Assembly (NCBI GenBank): GCA_965240325.2 | Contig: OZ251246.1 | Coordinates: 868,001 to 932,000, forward strand | Direction of reading: 5' to 3' | Source: Rebecca billardiae RCC1528 | Lineage: Eukaryota > Haptophyta | DNA length: 64,000 bases | In this document: one piece after another, positions 43,302 through 52,983 of the stretch | How positions within the stretch are numbered: position 1 is the stretch's first letter | How the letters are laid out: each line of letters begins with the position of its first letter | The notes under the pieces: model-generated | What the model was told of the DNA's origin: nothing | Database searches by the model: none | The model's input: the letters and a program-made list of their open reading frames with translations, nothing else | Made by a program: the position numbers and the translations under genes

Positions 43302-44912
43302 TCAGCTAGCAGGCAAGTAGGCAACGGGGCGCGTGCCAGCCGCGTCGGCCAGCAGCACCAGATCCGTGAGATGCTGCCGCATCGCGAGTCGCGCGGCGCC
43401 TCCGTGCTCGCCAGAGCAGCTGGCAGGCATGGGGGCGCGCGCCGCGCGTAGCAGGGCAGCCGGCAGGCCCGCGCGGACGCACCAGGCGTCGGATGCCTCC
43501 CACTCCGCGGCCGCGGCCGCAGCGCCATCGCGCGCCTCCGCAGCGTTGGGCGCGGCGCCGTCCGCGAGCCCGGCGCCGCTGCCGCGCTCGGCGCCCCTGC
43601 GCGCGGGCAGCGGCCCCTCGCCCGACTCCGCCGAGCCATCCGAGCTGCTGCTGTCGGACTCGCTCTCGTCATCCGCACCGTCGGCGCGCGCGGCGCGGCC
43701 CGACTCGGGCGCGCGCGCGCCCGCCGCTTTGGCGCGCATCGCAAGCACGGCGCACACGGCAGTGAGGCCGCCGCCGCCGCGGCGGCCGTTGGCCGAGGGC
43801 CGGCCGCGCAGCAGCGCGCGCCACCACAGCCGGTTGATCCGGCCATAGCCGCGGTTGTGCCTGTCACGCAGGTTCCAAGGCTTGGCCATGGTGAAGTGGA
43901 GGTTGCGCGCCGCCTCAAGCTCAAAGACGACACCTGTCTGCGCGCTCCGGCCCTCCGCCGCGCCGGGCGGGTGGGCGCCTCCGGCTGCGGGCGCGCCCTG
44001 CCCAGCTGCCGAGGGGGCGCGCGCGCGGTGGTGGGCGTAGATGGCCTTGGTCGCGTTGAACGCCCATGGCAGCGGCAGCCACGCGCGCGGGTGCTCGTCG
44101 GGCCCGCCATCGGGCGCCATGGCCGTTCCGCTCGTGTCGGCCTCCGCGCCCCAACTGCCACCGCCATCGCCCGGCGGCGCGTGCACCGCCGCGCCCCCTG
44201 CGGCCCCACCGCCGCCATGCGCCGTGTGCACGTAGCCGTACACCATGTTGAGCCAGTCCTGCTCCGCAAACGGCAGAGAGGCGGCGCGCGCCGGGTCGAA
44301 GCTGCCGAGCAGGGCCATCAGCCGCGCGTGCTCGCGCTCACTTGGACGCAGGACCAGGAGGCCAGCGTTGAAGTACCAGCGGCGTGCGCCGTCGTGCGCG
44401 GCGTGCGCGTACGGGCAGCGCGCGCGCATCGACGCGCGGCGACACGCGCACTCGGGCACCGCGAGCAGCGCCGCCTGCGCGGGCACGTCCACCTCGAGCA
44501 GCTCGTCCATGTTGGCGAGCGGCAGCATGTCCGCATCGAGATAGCAGAGCTGGGTATAATCGGCGCCCCAGCCCCACAGGCGCAACTTGGTCCAGCAGTC
44601 GGCGAAGTGCGCGCACGCGTAGTTCGCGCGGCGCTCCGCCGCCGCGGGCAGGCGCACCGCCGGCTCACGTCGCACGAGACAGCCCTCCTCCTGGAGCGCG
44701 CGCGCACTCGCGTCCGACACACCGCCGGTGACGATGGCGACGAGCGGGAAGTGCGTGCCCGTGGCGCGGAGCGCGCGGGCGAGGCACTGCGCGCCGCGGA
44801 GGTAGCTATCCGTCGAGAGGAGCGTCACCCAGGCCCGTGCTGCGCCACGGGGGTGCAACACCACCCGCACGTGGCCCGACTCGCCGTCGACGCGGACCGT
44901 CGCAGTCGCCAT
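43302..44912 (-). CDS. Glycosyltransferase family 8 (glycogenin/galactinol-synthase-like)
   Basis: A 536-residue protein starting at 44912 (MATATVRVDGE); the open frame continues upstream through low-GC leader. GT8 enzymes use UDP-sugars with a metal-binding DxD. The order seen fits GT8: ARAWVTLLSTDSYLRGAQCLARALR (first strand and helix), LVAIVTGGVSD, ACAHFADCWTKLRLWG, then the metal-binding YLDADMLPL (about 121-129) and NMDELLEVD. RRWYFNAGLLVLRPS and FAEQDWLNMVY follow, and NLHFTMAKPWN carries the HxxxxKPW motif. The last 170 residues are disordered and Ser/Asp/Ala-rich (ADDESESDSSSSDGSAESG). There is no signal peptide, so a cytosolic role like glycogenin or galactinol synthase is likely. 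The acceptor is unknown. Head-to-head with the TBC gene. Confidence 0.92.
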   Translation of the reverse strand: MATATVRVDGESGHVRVVLHPRGAARAWVTLLSTDSYLRGAQCLARALRATGTHFPLVAIVTGGVSDASARALQEEGCLVRREPAVRLPAAAERRANYACAHFADCWTKLRLWGWGADYTQLCYLDADMLPLANMDELLEVDVPAQAALLAVPECACRRASMRARCPYAHAAHDGARRWYFNAGLLVLRPSEREHARLMALLGSFDPARAASLPFAEQDWLNMVYGYVHTAHGGGGAAGGAAVHAPPGDGGGSWGAEADTSGTAMAPDGGPDEHPRAWLPLPWAFNATKAIYAHHRARAPSAAGQGAPAAGGAHPPGAAEGRSAQTGVVFELEAARNLHFTMAKPWNLRDRHNRGYGRINRLWWRALLRGRPSANGRRGGGGLTAVCAVLAMRAKAAGARAPESGRAARADGADDESESDSSSSDGSAESGEGPLPARRGAERGSGAGLADGAAPNAAEARDGAAAAAAEWEASDAWCVRAGLPAALLRAARAPMPASCSGEHGGAARLAMRQHLTDLVLLADAAGTRPVAYLPAS

Positions 44913-45205
44913 GGCGGTCCCGACAACTCGTGCCGTCGTGCGCGCAGCACGAAAGGTGCGCACTGCTTCCGTTGCGGCGTTAATAATTGTTGTCGCGGCT
45001 GCGCGGCAAAAGCTTGTGTGGTAACGAAGTCGACGAGGCCCGCAGTTTACTTGCTTTGCTTTTTGCGGTTTTGCCGCACCGCCCGCCCACATTTTGATAT
45101 ATCAGCTTGCGCGGCAGACTACCGGGCAGAGAGCCTGAAAGATTAGTTCGGCACAGTTCGGCCAGACGGCCACGCTGATCGCGGCTGGTCTGGACTGTTG
45201 GCTGG
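44913..45205. promoter_or_regulatory. Putative bidirectional promoter, GT8 / TBC genes
   Basis: A 293-bp head-to-head interval. It contains a lower-GC stretch with gttaataattgttgtc (44978-44993) and ctttgctttttgcggttttgc (45054-45074). A shared promoter is inferred. Confidence 0.4.
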
Positions 45206-46119
45206 ATGGCCGCATCAGCGGCGCCGCTCGTTGCGCCGGGCAGCGACACGGAGGAGGAGGGCCTTGAGGACTGGCTCAAGGTGGAGGCGCCGATCGAGTA
45301 CGACCGGTACGGCTTCCGCCGCGAGCGCGACGTCGACGAGCTGCACCGCCCGCTCGCCGCGCGCGACGCGCGGCTCGAGCGCGCGCAGGCGCGGCGCTGG
45401 AACGAGCTCGGGTGGCGCGAGCTCGTGGCGGAGCGCGCCGAGTGCGTGCGTGGGCTGGTTCGCCAGGGTATCCCGAACGACCTCCGGCCTGCCGTGTGGC
45501 AGGCGCTCGCGCAGGTGGACGCGCACCGCGCACGGCATGCGCCAGGCTACTTTGGCGAGTGCGCCGAGCGAGGCGCGCGCGCGCGCACAGAGGCGACGGC
45601 GCAGATCGAGCTGGACGTCGACCGCACGTTCCCGGGGCACAAGCTGTTCGACTCGCCTGAGGGCGCGGCGCGCCTGCGCACCGTGCTCTGCGCCTTCGCC
45701 GAGCACAACCCGCACATCGGCTACGTGCAGGGCATGGGGTTCCTGTGCGCAGTCCTGCTCCTCTTCAGTCCGGACGAGGCGGCGTTCTGGCTGCTCGTGG
45801 CGGTGGCGGAGAGCCTGCTCCCGCTGGACTACTACACGCCGTCGATGCTCGGGCTGCGCACCGACCAGCGCATCCTCGAGTCCCTCGTCTGCCTGCAGCT
45901 CCCGCGGCTGGGCGCGCACCTGCAGCGGCAGGGCGTAGGCGCTGCGCTGTACAGCACCAAGTGGCTGCTGTGTGTCTTCACGTCGTGCCTGCCCACGCAC
46001 ACGATGCTGCGCGTGTGGGACGTCTTCTTCTACGAGGTGCGCGCGCGCGCGCAGCCCACCTGTACGCCCCTCCGCTGCCCGCCATCGCCGCGCCGACGCG
46101 CCGTGCGCTCCGCACCCCT

Positions 46120-46151
<32 letters not shown>

Positions 46152-46936
46152 ATGCGGCCCTTGCCGTGCTGCGTTGGGCGCAGGGTAACTCGGTGCTCTT
46201 CCGCGTGGCGCTCGCGCTGCTCAAGCTGCACGAGCGCGTGCTGCTGCGCTGCGACGACCAGGGCGAGATCCTCGCGCTGCTGAACGCGGCCGCGCGCACC
46301 GCGGTCGACGCGGAGCGAGTCCTGGCGCTCGCCTTCTCTCAGCGGCTGATGGGCCCGGACTTTTGCGCGGCCGAGCTGGACAGGCTGCGCGCGCAGGCGC
46401 TGCCGGCGGTGCAGGCGGAGGGCGCGGGCGTGGGCGGCGTGCCCGTGCGCGTGCGCGCTGCCGCACCCGCCGCCGTGCGCGCGGGGACCGACGGGCACCT
46501 CGCCGACACCAAGGTGGCGCATCGTCGGGCGGTGGCGGCGGCCGCGACCGTGCGGCGCGCGACGGTGCAGCATGTCTCGTCCTCGCGCCAGCCGTCCGCG
46601 CCCTCGCCCATGCCGAGCTCCGAGGGCGGCCCGTCGCCGCCGGCCGCGTTCACGTACGTGGCGATCGGCCGGCAGCGCCCGGCGGCGATCGGCCGCTTCT
46701 TCCCCGGCGGCGGCGGCCTGTACTACCGGGGCGGCGCGGAGCAGCAGCACCCGGGCCGCGGCGGCGACTCGGGCGCGGACGCGGGCACGGCGACGCCGGG
46801 CGTGACAACATGTGTGCCGATGGCGAAGCCGGCGTCGCGCGGCGCGGCGGTGGGCGCGGCTCGCCGCGGGGCGCACACCGCGACGACGCGCGCGCCCATC
46901 GGCGTGGGCGGCGACTTTGAGCTAGTCAGACACTAG
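45206..46936 (+). CDS. TBC-domain Rab GTPase-activating protein
   Basis: Two exons (45206-46036 and 46184-46936) give 527 residues. The 147-bp intron (GTGCGC...GCGCAG) is stop-free and a multiple of three. Removing it restores the canonical RVWDVFFYE-GNSVLFRVALAL join. TBC proteins speed GTP hydrolysis by Rab GTPases in vesicle traffic. Domain landmarks are GIPNDLRPAVWQAL, the arginine finger IELDVDRTFPGH (R about 139), and the glutamine finger YVQGMGFLCAVLLL (Q about 175). CVFTSCLPTHTMLRVWDVFF is also canonical. Both catalytic fingers are intact. The C-terminal 170 residues are disordered and end GGDFELVRH. The target Rab is unknown. Confidence 0.93.
46037..46183 (+). other. Stop-free in-frame intron of the TBC gene
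   Basis: 147 bp, 49 codons without a stop. If retained it would insert a Pro-rich stretch (PLPPPPPPPPPPHAA) in the middle of the TBC fold, at a position where the family is continuous. This supports splicing. Confidence 0.8.
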
Positions 46937-48301
46937 CCGGGCTCGACATTCCTCGTCGGACTCGACCGACTACTCGGACTCGTAGACGTAGTGCGCGGTG
47001 CCGGTAGTGCCCGTGACCGTGACACTACTGACAGACGCCAGACCGCGAGGCGAGACGGACCGTCACCGTGTCCCACCCGCGCACTGCCGCGGCGCACTCT
47101 ACACTCTACACTCTCAGTATACTATTATTATTTCTATGACCGGAATCGTAGTGACCCCGAGGAGATCAGCACCGCCTCATGTCAGCGCCCAGCCCCATGC
47201 TGTATGATTCGCCTTATTCGGAGTCCGCCGTAGTCACTATAGTCTGTGAGACGTTATCATCGTAGTGAGTGTACTGCTAGTGTCATCAACATCGTCAGCA
47301 CTGACAATATGGCATCGTCAGACTCAGTGTCACGGTCTAATCACGACGGTACAGGCCATCGCGGGCAATAAGGAGCTGTCACGTTAAGAAACTGGGGCTT
47401 GCTATCTGCGGATCTGGCCTAGAAACTGAGGCTAGCGATTGGCTGGTTCGCTATACGCATAGTCACACTAAGAAACCGGGACTACGTCGTCCCGGCTGAC
47501 GAGTGGTCCGCCGAGGGGCGAGGCGCAGTCGGCCCGTCGGGGACGCGGCGCGCGGCCCGACTACGAGTACAGGCCAAGTCCCGACTTCTCCTGATGACTG
47601 ACTCCTGGCCAGTGCACCGCAGCATCCATGCAACATCATGCCAGATTTGCTCCAAAAAGGCCCAAAATTTTCGTCGGCCTCGCCGGCCGGGCCTAAAGAC
47701 TCAGCGGGGGGCTCTGCCCCCCTGGGCCCCCCGCGCCTGCGCGGCGGGCGGACCTAGCTAAGAAACTGAGACTCCGTAGGCGCTCGGGCTACCGAACGGC
47801 TAAGAAACTGAGGCTAGCCTTGAGATCTCTGACTGGCTTATTGCCCGCGACTGCCTGTAGTATACTATATCGGTCGTCGAGTAGTATACATGTACTATAT
47901 ACTGACGATGATGCTGTCGTCAGACTGCTGTCACTCGCGCGCCCCGCTGGCCGCTCCGACGGCTCCGAGCGCAGACAGCGGTCAGCGGCTCAGCGCCTCA
48001 GTCCTCACTCTCAAGTCTCAGCCGGGCCGCGGCTGCCATCGCCGGCCGGGGCCCCCGCGGGGTCGGTGGCGCCCCGGGCGGCCAATGCATACAGCACCAA
48101 CGTGTGTGCTGCCTCTGCTCAGCCTCGGCCTCGGCTACGGTCGGGCGGCACCGTCGTTCGGCCAAGTCTGGGCTGCTCGAGCGATCACACCTACAGCCGG
48201 CGCGCTCGGTATCACTGGGCTTCGTTCGAATGCCAGCCAAAAGCTGTTGGGCCGACGGCACACCGAGGTCGGGACGAGGCCGATGAGCGATTCAGCGACG
48301 G
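46937..48301. other. Intergenic with a dispersed agaaactgaggctagc repeat
   Basis: Five degenerate copies of a 15-18 bp element lie at 47386, 47421, 47471, 47761 and 47803. The block at 47640-47760 also has adjacent GC hairpins (ggggggctctgcccccc, then ccgcgcctgcgcgg). Open frames at 47820-48500 plus are shadows or chance. No supported gene. Confidence 0.5.
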
Positions 48302-48611
48302 CTACCGCGGCGCGTTCTTCGAACTCTCGAACATCCAGTCCTCCGACTCGATGGTCTTGACCTCCTCGCGCAGCCGGTCGAGCATCTCGCTCACCAGGTG
48401 TCGCTCGTTATCGTCCGCAACGGCCGACATCTCGCTCAGCTCGCCCACGCGCACGCCAAAGTCGTCCTCGCCTAGGCGCGGCACGCACCGCACGCAGTGA
48501 GTGATTGGCGAGGGTTGGGAGTGGTGTGCGCCGCGGGCACGCGCGCAAGCGCGCACCATCAGCCCCGTCCTTGTGCGTTCGCCTCATGTACGTGCTCCGC
48601 CAGGGCTCCAT
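48302..48611 (-). CDS. Small two-exon protein of unknown function
   Basis: Two exons: 48611-48557 and 48471-48302, with an 85-bp intron (donor GTGCGC, acceptor GCCTAG) in phase 1. The product is 74 residues, starting MEPWRSTYMRRTHKDGADGE. A predicted amphipathic helix follows (NERHLVSEMLDRLREEVKTI), and it ends ESEDWMFESSKNAPR. The protein is acidic in the middle. I do not recognise the family. The compact helix with a Trp-containing tail looks like a small subunit of a larger complex, but that is a guess. Splice phase and sensible sequence on both sides make the gene model fairly good. It starts 77 bp from the divergent gene at 48689. Confidence 0.6.
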
Positions 48612-48688
48612 CGTGCGCCAGCGGTTTTGATTATTGAACCGCCTGGAACCCAACCGCGCGCGGCCAAACGCCGCCGACGACGCTCGCC
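48612..48688. promoter_or_regulatory. Very short head-to-head interval
   Basis: 77 bp separate two start codons; it contains gttttgattattgaacc (48624-48640), the only AT-rich patch. It probably serves as a bidirectional promoter and two 5' leaders. Confidence 0.4.
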
Positions 48689-50056
48689 ATGCGCGCCGCC
48701 GTCGCGCTGCTCGTGGCGGTTGCGCTGGTGGGCGTGCCAGCGCGCGGGCACGTGGCTCGGCCACACTTGGTATGGCGGTCACACACGGCGCAGATGGGCA
48801 TTCGGTCAGCGTTCGCGCGATGGCGCTCGCGTGGCAAGAAGCAAGCACCCGCCGCGCAGCCCGCGCCCGAACCTGTGCTCGCGCCGGGTCCTGAGCCGGA
48901 GGAGCAGTCGATGGACAGCCTGCGTGACGAGGTGGCTAAGCTCCGGGACGAGGTGTCGCAGACGGAGGCGGCCGTCTCCCAGCTCTCCTCCCCCGCGGGC
49001 ACGCCGGGCGCGACCAGCGCGCACGCAAGCGTACCGGCCACCAGCGGAGCCGCAGCTGACGCCGCCGAGCCAGCGGCAGTGCCGGACACGGCCGTGGCGG
49101 TGGCGGGCGCGGGCACGGACGACCTGGACACGTCGGAGGCGTGGCAGGCGGTGCTCAACGGCACCGCCTCGCGCCTCGACGTCCCCGCCCTCCAGCCCTT
49201 CGAGCTCGACCTGCTGCGCGAGGCGTGGCTCCTGGCGCTGGACGCCCAGGATGAGACGCTCGAGACGGTCGAGGCGGCGCGCGACGACGCGCTCGCGGCG
49301 TTCGGGGGCGACAGCGAGATCGAGGAGCTGCGCGCTGAGCTGGACAAAGACATCAGCACCGAGGTGCGCGCGCCCTGCGCCGTGGGCTGCACGATGGCCG
49401 CCGTCGCCACCGCTGCCCTCGCGCGCGCCGCGCGCCTCGTGCGTTCGCGCCCCGCTCATGGGACGCGTGCGCGTGCCTGCCGGCTGCTGCGCGCGCGCCG
49501 CGCGCCGCGCCCCGGCACCGGCGTGCAGATGGACACCTTCGCTGGCACGATCGGCTCGGTGGACGTCTTCCTCTTCGGCACCGCGCTGGGCAACGTGTGC
49601 GCAGACGCGATCGCCAACGCCACCACGGACGAGGGCAGCGCGCCGCGCGGGCTGCGCGGCAAGCTGAGCGTCCGCGGCGGCGGCGGCGCAGACAAGAAGA
49701 AGCGACGGCCCAAGGACGAGACCGAGGAGCTCATCGAGCCGCTCATCGAGCTGACGCGCTCGGCGTGCGACGCGCTCATCGTGTACAACGAGCGCCAGTT
49801 CCGCACGCTGCGTGGCGAGGCGCCCGCGGCCGACGACGACGAGCTCCGGCGCAGCTTCTACGCAGGCGTCGCGCTCTCGGCGATGCGCAACACGCTCTCG
49901 CTCGCGCTCGGGCTGTGGGTCCTGTACGCGCTCTTCTCGGGGATGTTCTGGCTGTGGTCGCAGGCGTTCGACGTGGCCGCGAGCGGTGTGGGCGACTCGC
50001 CGCTGGCGCACGTGCTCGAGGCCATCCAAGGCTCGGACAGCCCGTTCGGCCAGTGA
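48689..50056 (+). CDS. Unknown secretory or plastid protein with a C-terminal membrane segment
   Basis: Two exons (48689-49363 and 49529-50056) give 400 residues. The 165-bp intron (GTGCGC...GTGCAG) is stop-free and in frame; without it, DKDISTE joins MDTFAGTIGSVDVFLFG. The N-terminus MRAAVALLVAVALVGVPARG is a signal peptide. A short coiled coil (MDSLRDEVAKLRDEVSQTEA) follows, then an Ala-rich linker and a globular region with FELDLLREAWLLALDAQDET. A basic KKKRRPKDETEELIEP stretch precedes a helical pair ending in a membrane segment (RNTLSLALGLWVLYALFSGM, then FWLW). I do not recognise the family. Location could be plastid membrane or endomembrane. The neighbours on both sides are head-to-head genes. 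Confidence 0.7.
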   Translation: MRAAVALLVAVALVGVPARGHVARPHLVWRSHTAQMGIRSAFARWRSRGKKQAPAAQPAPEPVLAPGPEPEEQSMDSLRDEVAKLRDEVSQTEAAVSQLSSPAGTPGATSAHASVPATSGAAADAAEPAAVPDTAVAVAGAGTDDLDTSEAWQAVLNGTASRLDVPALQPFELDLLREAWLLALDAQDETLETVEAARDDALAAFGGDSEIEELRAELDKDISTEVRAPCAVGCTMAAVATAALARAARLVRSRPAHGTRARACRLLRARRAPRPGTGVQMDTFAGTIGSVDVFLFGTALGNVCADAIANATTDEGSAPRGLRGKLSVRGGGGADKKKRRPKDETEELIEPLIELTRSACDALIVYNERQFRTLRGEAPAADDDELRRSFYAGVALSAMRNTLSLALGLWVLYALFSGMFWLWSQAFDVAASGVGDSPLAHVLEAIQGSDSPFGQ

Positions 50057-50934
50057 CTCAGTGTCAGTCACAGCGAGATGAGTGAGAATGAGTGTGCGCG
50101 CGCCGGCTGAGCCATGAGCGCGCGCGGCCCGCGTCGCCGCGAGTGGTCACTGGTCAGCTCGGCGAGAGAGGCCCTACTCTTAATAGCGGCTCTACTACTC
50201 GTCAACTACACGCGGCCGGCTCACACGACACACAGTCGGAACAGTCGTCGGACGACCACCCGCGGCCGTATACTCAGAGTCAGGCTACAGCCCGGATTGC
50301 GTCCGAGCGCACGGCCCACCATTCACCATCAGGCATCACCATGTCCATGACCACGAGTCGCTACCCCCAACCCCGGGCCCGCTCTCCCAATGATAGGCGA
50401 CAGGCCGTGTTATTTGAGAATTGAGTGCAGGACGGTGTCGGTGGTCGTACTTCTCCATCAGAATTGTAATAAAAAACCGGTCGCGTATAACGCGCTACCT
50501 TGCGACTACTGGTACCGCTCGGACCGGCTCGGACTCGGAGCTCGGACAGCCTGGGCCGTGGCTCGGAGTGCCCGGACTCCGGAGTGAGTCGGACTCGGAC
50601 GGTGGAGTCTGGAGAGTGACTGGACTCTGGAGACAGGACTCACAGGAGAGTCCGAGCGGGGTCGGCCCGGGAGTTAGGCCAGGCCTTGGACGCACATGTG
50701 TGACATGTCGTCATCTGGCGTCGGACACTGATGCGCCGCGGCGAGGTATACAATAAGGTCGTCGAGCGACGCTGTCTGGGGCGCCGGCGCGGGCAGCCAG
50801 TGCCACGCCGCCACTGCACTGGCAGTGGGAGTCAGTCGTGACGTCCGATGCGGTGCGCAATCAAGGCCCGTCGCAGTCCGGCCAGGCTTCAGGCCTGGTG
50901 CACGCGCAGGCTCGCGCGCGCAGCAGGCTCTCGC
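50057..50934. other. Convergent intergenic region
   Basis: This is the 3' flank of two convergent genes. Bases 50510-50650 are rich in ggactc/gagtcc repeats (for example cggactcggag, gagtcggactcggacggtgg), an imperfect short tandem repeat of cggactc. No gene is supported. Confidence 0.5.
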
Positions 50935-51786
50935 CTACTGCTCCGCATCGCCCGAGTTGAACAGCTTCTCCAGCAGGGCGATGTCCTCCGCCCGCGCCAG
51001 TGGCGGCTCCTCCGGCGCGGCGTCCGACACCGCGTCCTCGCCTGCGCGCGCGGGCGGCGCGAGCGGCTCGTCGTCCGCGGGCGGCTCGAGCACGGCGGTG
51101 GGGCTGCGGTCGGCCGAGCTGATGGGGTAGTCGGCGCGCTCGGCGCGCACGTCGAGCATCTCCTGGTCCATCTCGAGCTCGTCCTCGTCCAGCCCCGCGG
51201 CCGCGTCCAGCTCCTCCTCCTTGTCGGCGTGCAGGTTGAGCATGCGGTCGCGGAGGCTGGCCATCAGCAGCGCGTCCTCGCTGAGCGTGGGCGGCGCGTC
51301 GTCGGCGGGCGCGGGCGGGGCGTGGAGCTCCTCCTCGGTCGGCGCGCCGCCACGCCGGCCGCTGATCAGCCTGCTCGCGGCGTACACCGCGGCGGACACG
51401 CCGGCGCCGGCCGCAAGCACGCCCGCGGCAGGCGGCATGGCGACGGCCGCGGTGCCAGCGGATGAGGCAGCGAAGGCGGGCGTGCCGAAGAAGAAGAATG
51501 CTAGGAATGCGGTGAGCACGCTACTGAACGCGCGCGTCGCGCCACGCCGGATGGCGCGAAGCGGCATCGTCACCAGGCATGCGGCGCGCGAGGGCGAGCG
51601 CCACGAGATCTCCGCATCTGCGCGCGCGATCAGCGCTGCGCGCGCCGTCTGCGGCGCGGCCGCAGGCGGCTGCCGGGCGACGGCGATTGCGTGCGGGCGG
51701 ACGAACGCCGATGGCCGCGCCGAGTAGCCGGTGGCGTGCGCCGCGCAGAGCGCGACGGCGACAGCGAGCTGGCGGATGATGGACAT
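50935..51786 (-). CDS. Plastid-targeted membrane protein of unknown function
   Basis: A 283-residue protein starting at 51786 (MSIIRQLAVAVALCAAHATG); an upstream in-frame Met at 51873 lacks a signal. The signal peptide is followed by YSARPSAFVRPHAIAVARQP, a transit-peptide-like stretch with an aromatic residue near the cleavage site, as in secondary red plastids. Two hydrophobic segments follow: FSSVLTAFLAFFFFGTPAFA (about 90-109), which resembles a thylakoid-transfer or membrane signal ending AxA, and AGVLAAGAGVSAAVYAASRL (about 120-140). The rest is acidic (KEEELDAAAGLDEDELEMDQ). No family recognised. It is divergent from the giant proline-rich gene. Confidence 0.7.
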   Translation of the reverse strand: MSIIRQLAVAVALCAAHATGYSARPSAFVRPHAIAVARQPPAAAPQTARAALIARADAEISWRSPSRAACLVTMPLRAIRRGATRAFSSVLTAFLAFFFFGTPAFAASSAGTAAVAMPPAAGVLAAGAGVSAAVYAASRLISGRRGGAPTEEELHAPPAPADDAPPTLSEDALLMASLRDRMLNLHADKEEELDAAAGLDEDELEMDQEMLDVRAERADYPISSADRSPTAVLEPPADDEPLAPPARAGEDAVSDAAPEEPPLARAEDIALLEKLFNSGDAEQ

Positions 51787-52159
51787 CGTGGCTGGCCCCA
51801 GCGATTGAGACCGTGACGCTGATGACGCTCGAGAACGCCGATGCGTGACCAGGCGCGTGGATATCGGGGCCAATCAACGCCACCAATTAGCGCGTGCGCG
51901 AATTCTAATTTGCCTCCCGGAGGCCCAAGATGCCCGAGACTTCGCGAGATTCCCACGTGGCCGGTCCTGGTGTCCCGAGCGCCCGGAGTGCTTCCGACCG
52001 GCGGGAGCTCGCAAGCCGGACCTGATGGACACTCGGCCGGAAACAGCACGCGCGAATTTCAGGTGCTTCCGGCCGCCGAACATGAACGCGGAACTGCGCA
52101 GCAAGCAGCAAGGGCAGATGATGCGCGCAAGCCGGCGCCTCACGGCCACCCACACCGAC

Positions 52160-52950
52160 ATGCGTCCGCGCCGCGGCTGCTCGCTGCGGCCGCTGCTCGT
52201 GCTGTGCGCGGGCACGGCGCTTGTCTGTAGCGCCGGAGATAGCGCGTCCTGCGCGCAGCGCGCGCTCGACGCCCAGTGCGCGCAGCTGCTTGGCGGCAGC
52301 GCCGTCGCTCGGCGGCGGCCATACGGCTGGGAGTGCGCGACGAGCGTCGTGCGACAGCGCCGCGCGCGGGAGTGTGTCGACGCGGCGGGGGAATGGGCTG
52401 TTTGTTCAGCCGCCGACCTGAGCTCGGCGCGTGACGGCGCGGCGCACGCGGCGGCGCTCGACACGCTGCTCGCTCGCGTGCTTGGCTGCAACGACGGTGA
52501 CGACGACACGCGGCCGCGCGCGGCTGCTCGGCAGCCTCCACAGCTGCGCCGGAGAAGGGCGCTGCTCGCACGGCAGCTCGTGACGGTGCACTCGCCGCCG
52601 CCGCCGCCACCGCCACGGTTCTTCAGCTCGTCGCATGGCGGACACATCAACGACAATGTGCTTCCGTCGCCACGTCCGCCGCCACCGCCGCCACCGCGCA
52701 TGTTCATGCCAGGGCATGGCGGCCACATCAACGACAATATCATGCCGCGCCCGCCACCGCCGCGGCCACCCCCGCCACCCTCGCCGCCGCCGCCGCCGCC
52801 GCCCTCGCCGCCGCCACCGCCGCCGCCGCCCTCGCCGCCGCCACCGCCGCCGCCCTCGCCGCCGCCGCCGCCACCGCCGCCGCCGCCCTCGCCGCCGCCA
52901 CCGCCGCCGCCCTCGCCGCCGCCGCCGCCACCGCCGTCGCCATCACCACC

Positions 52951-52983
<33 letters not shown>

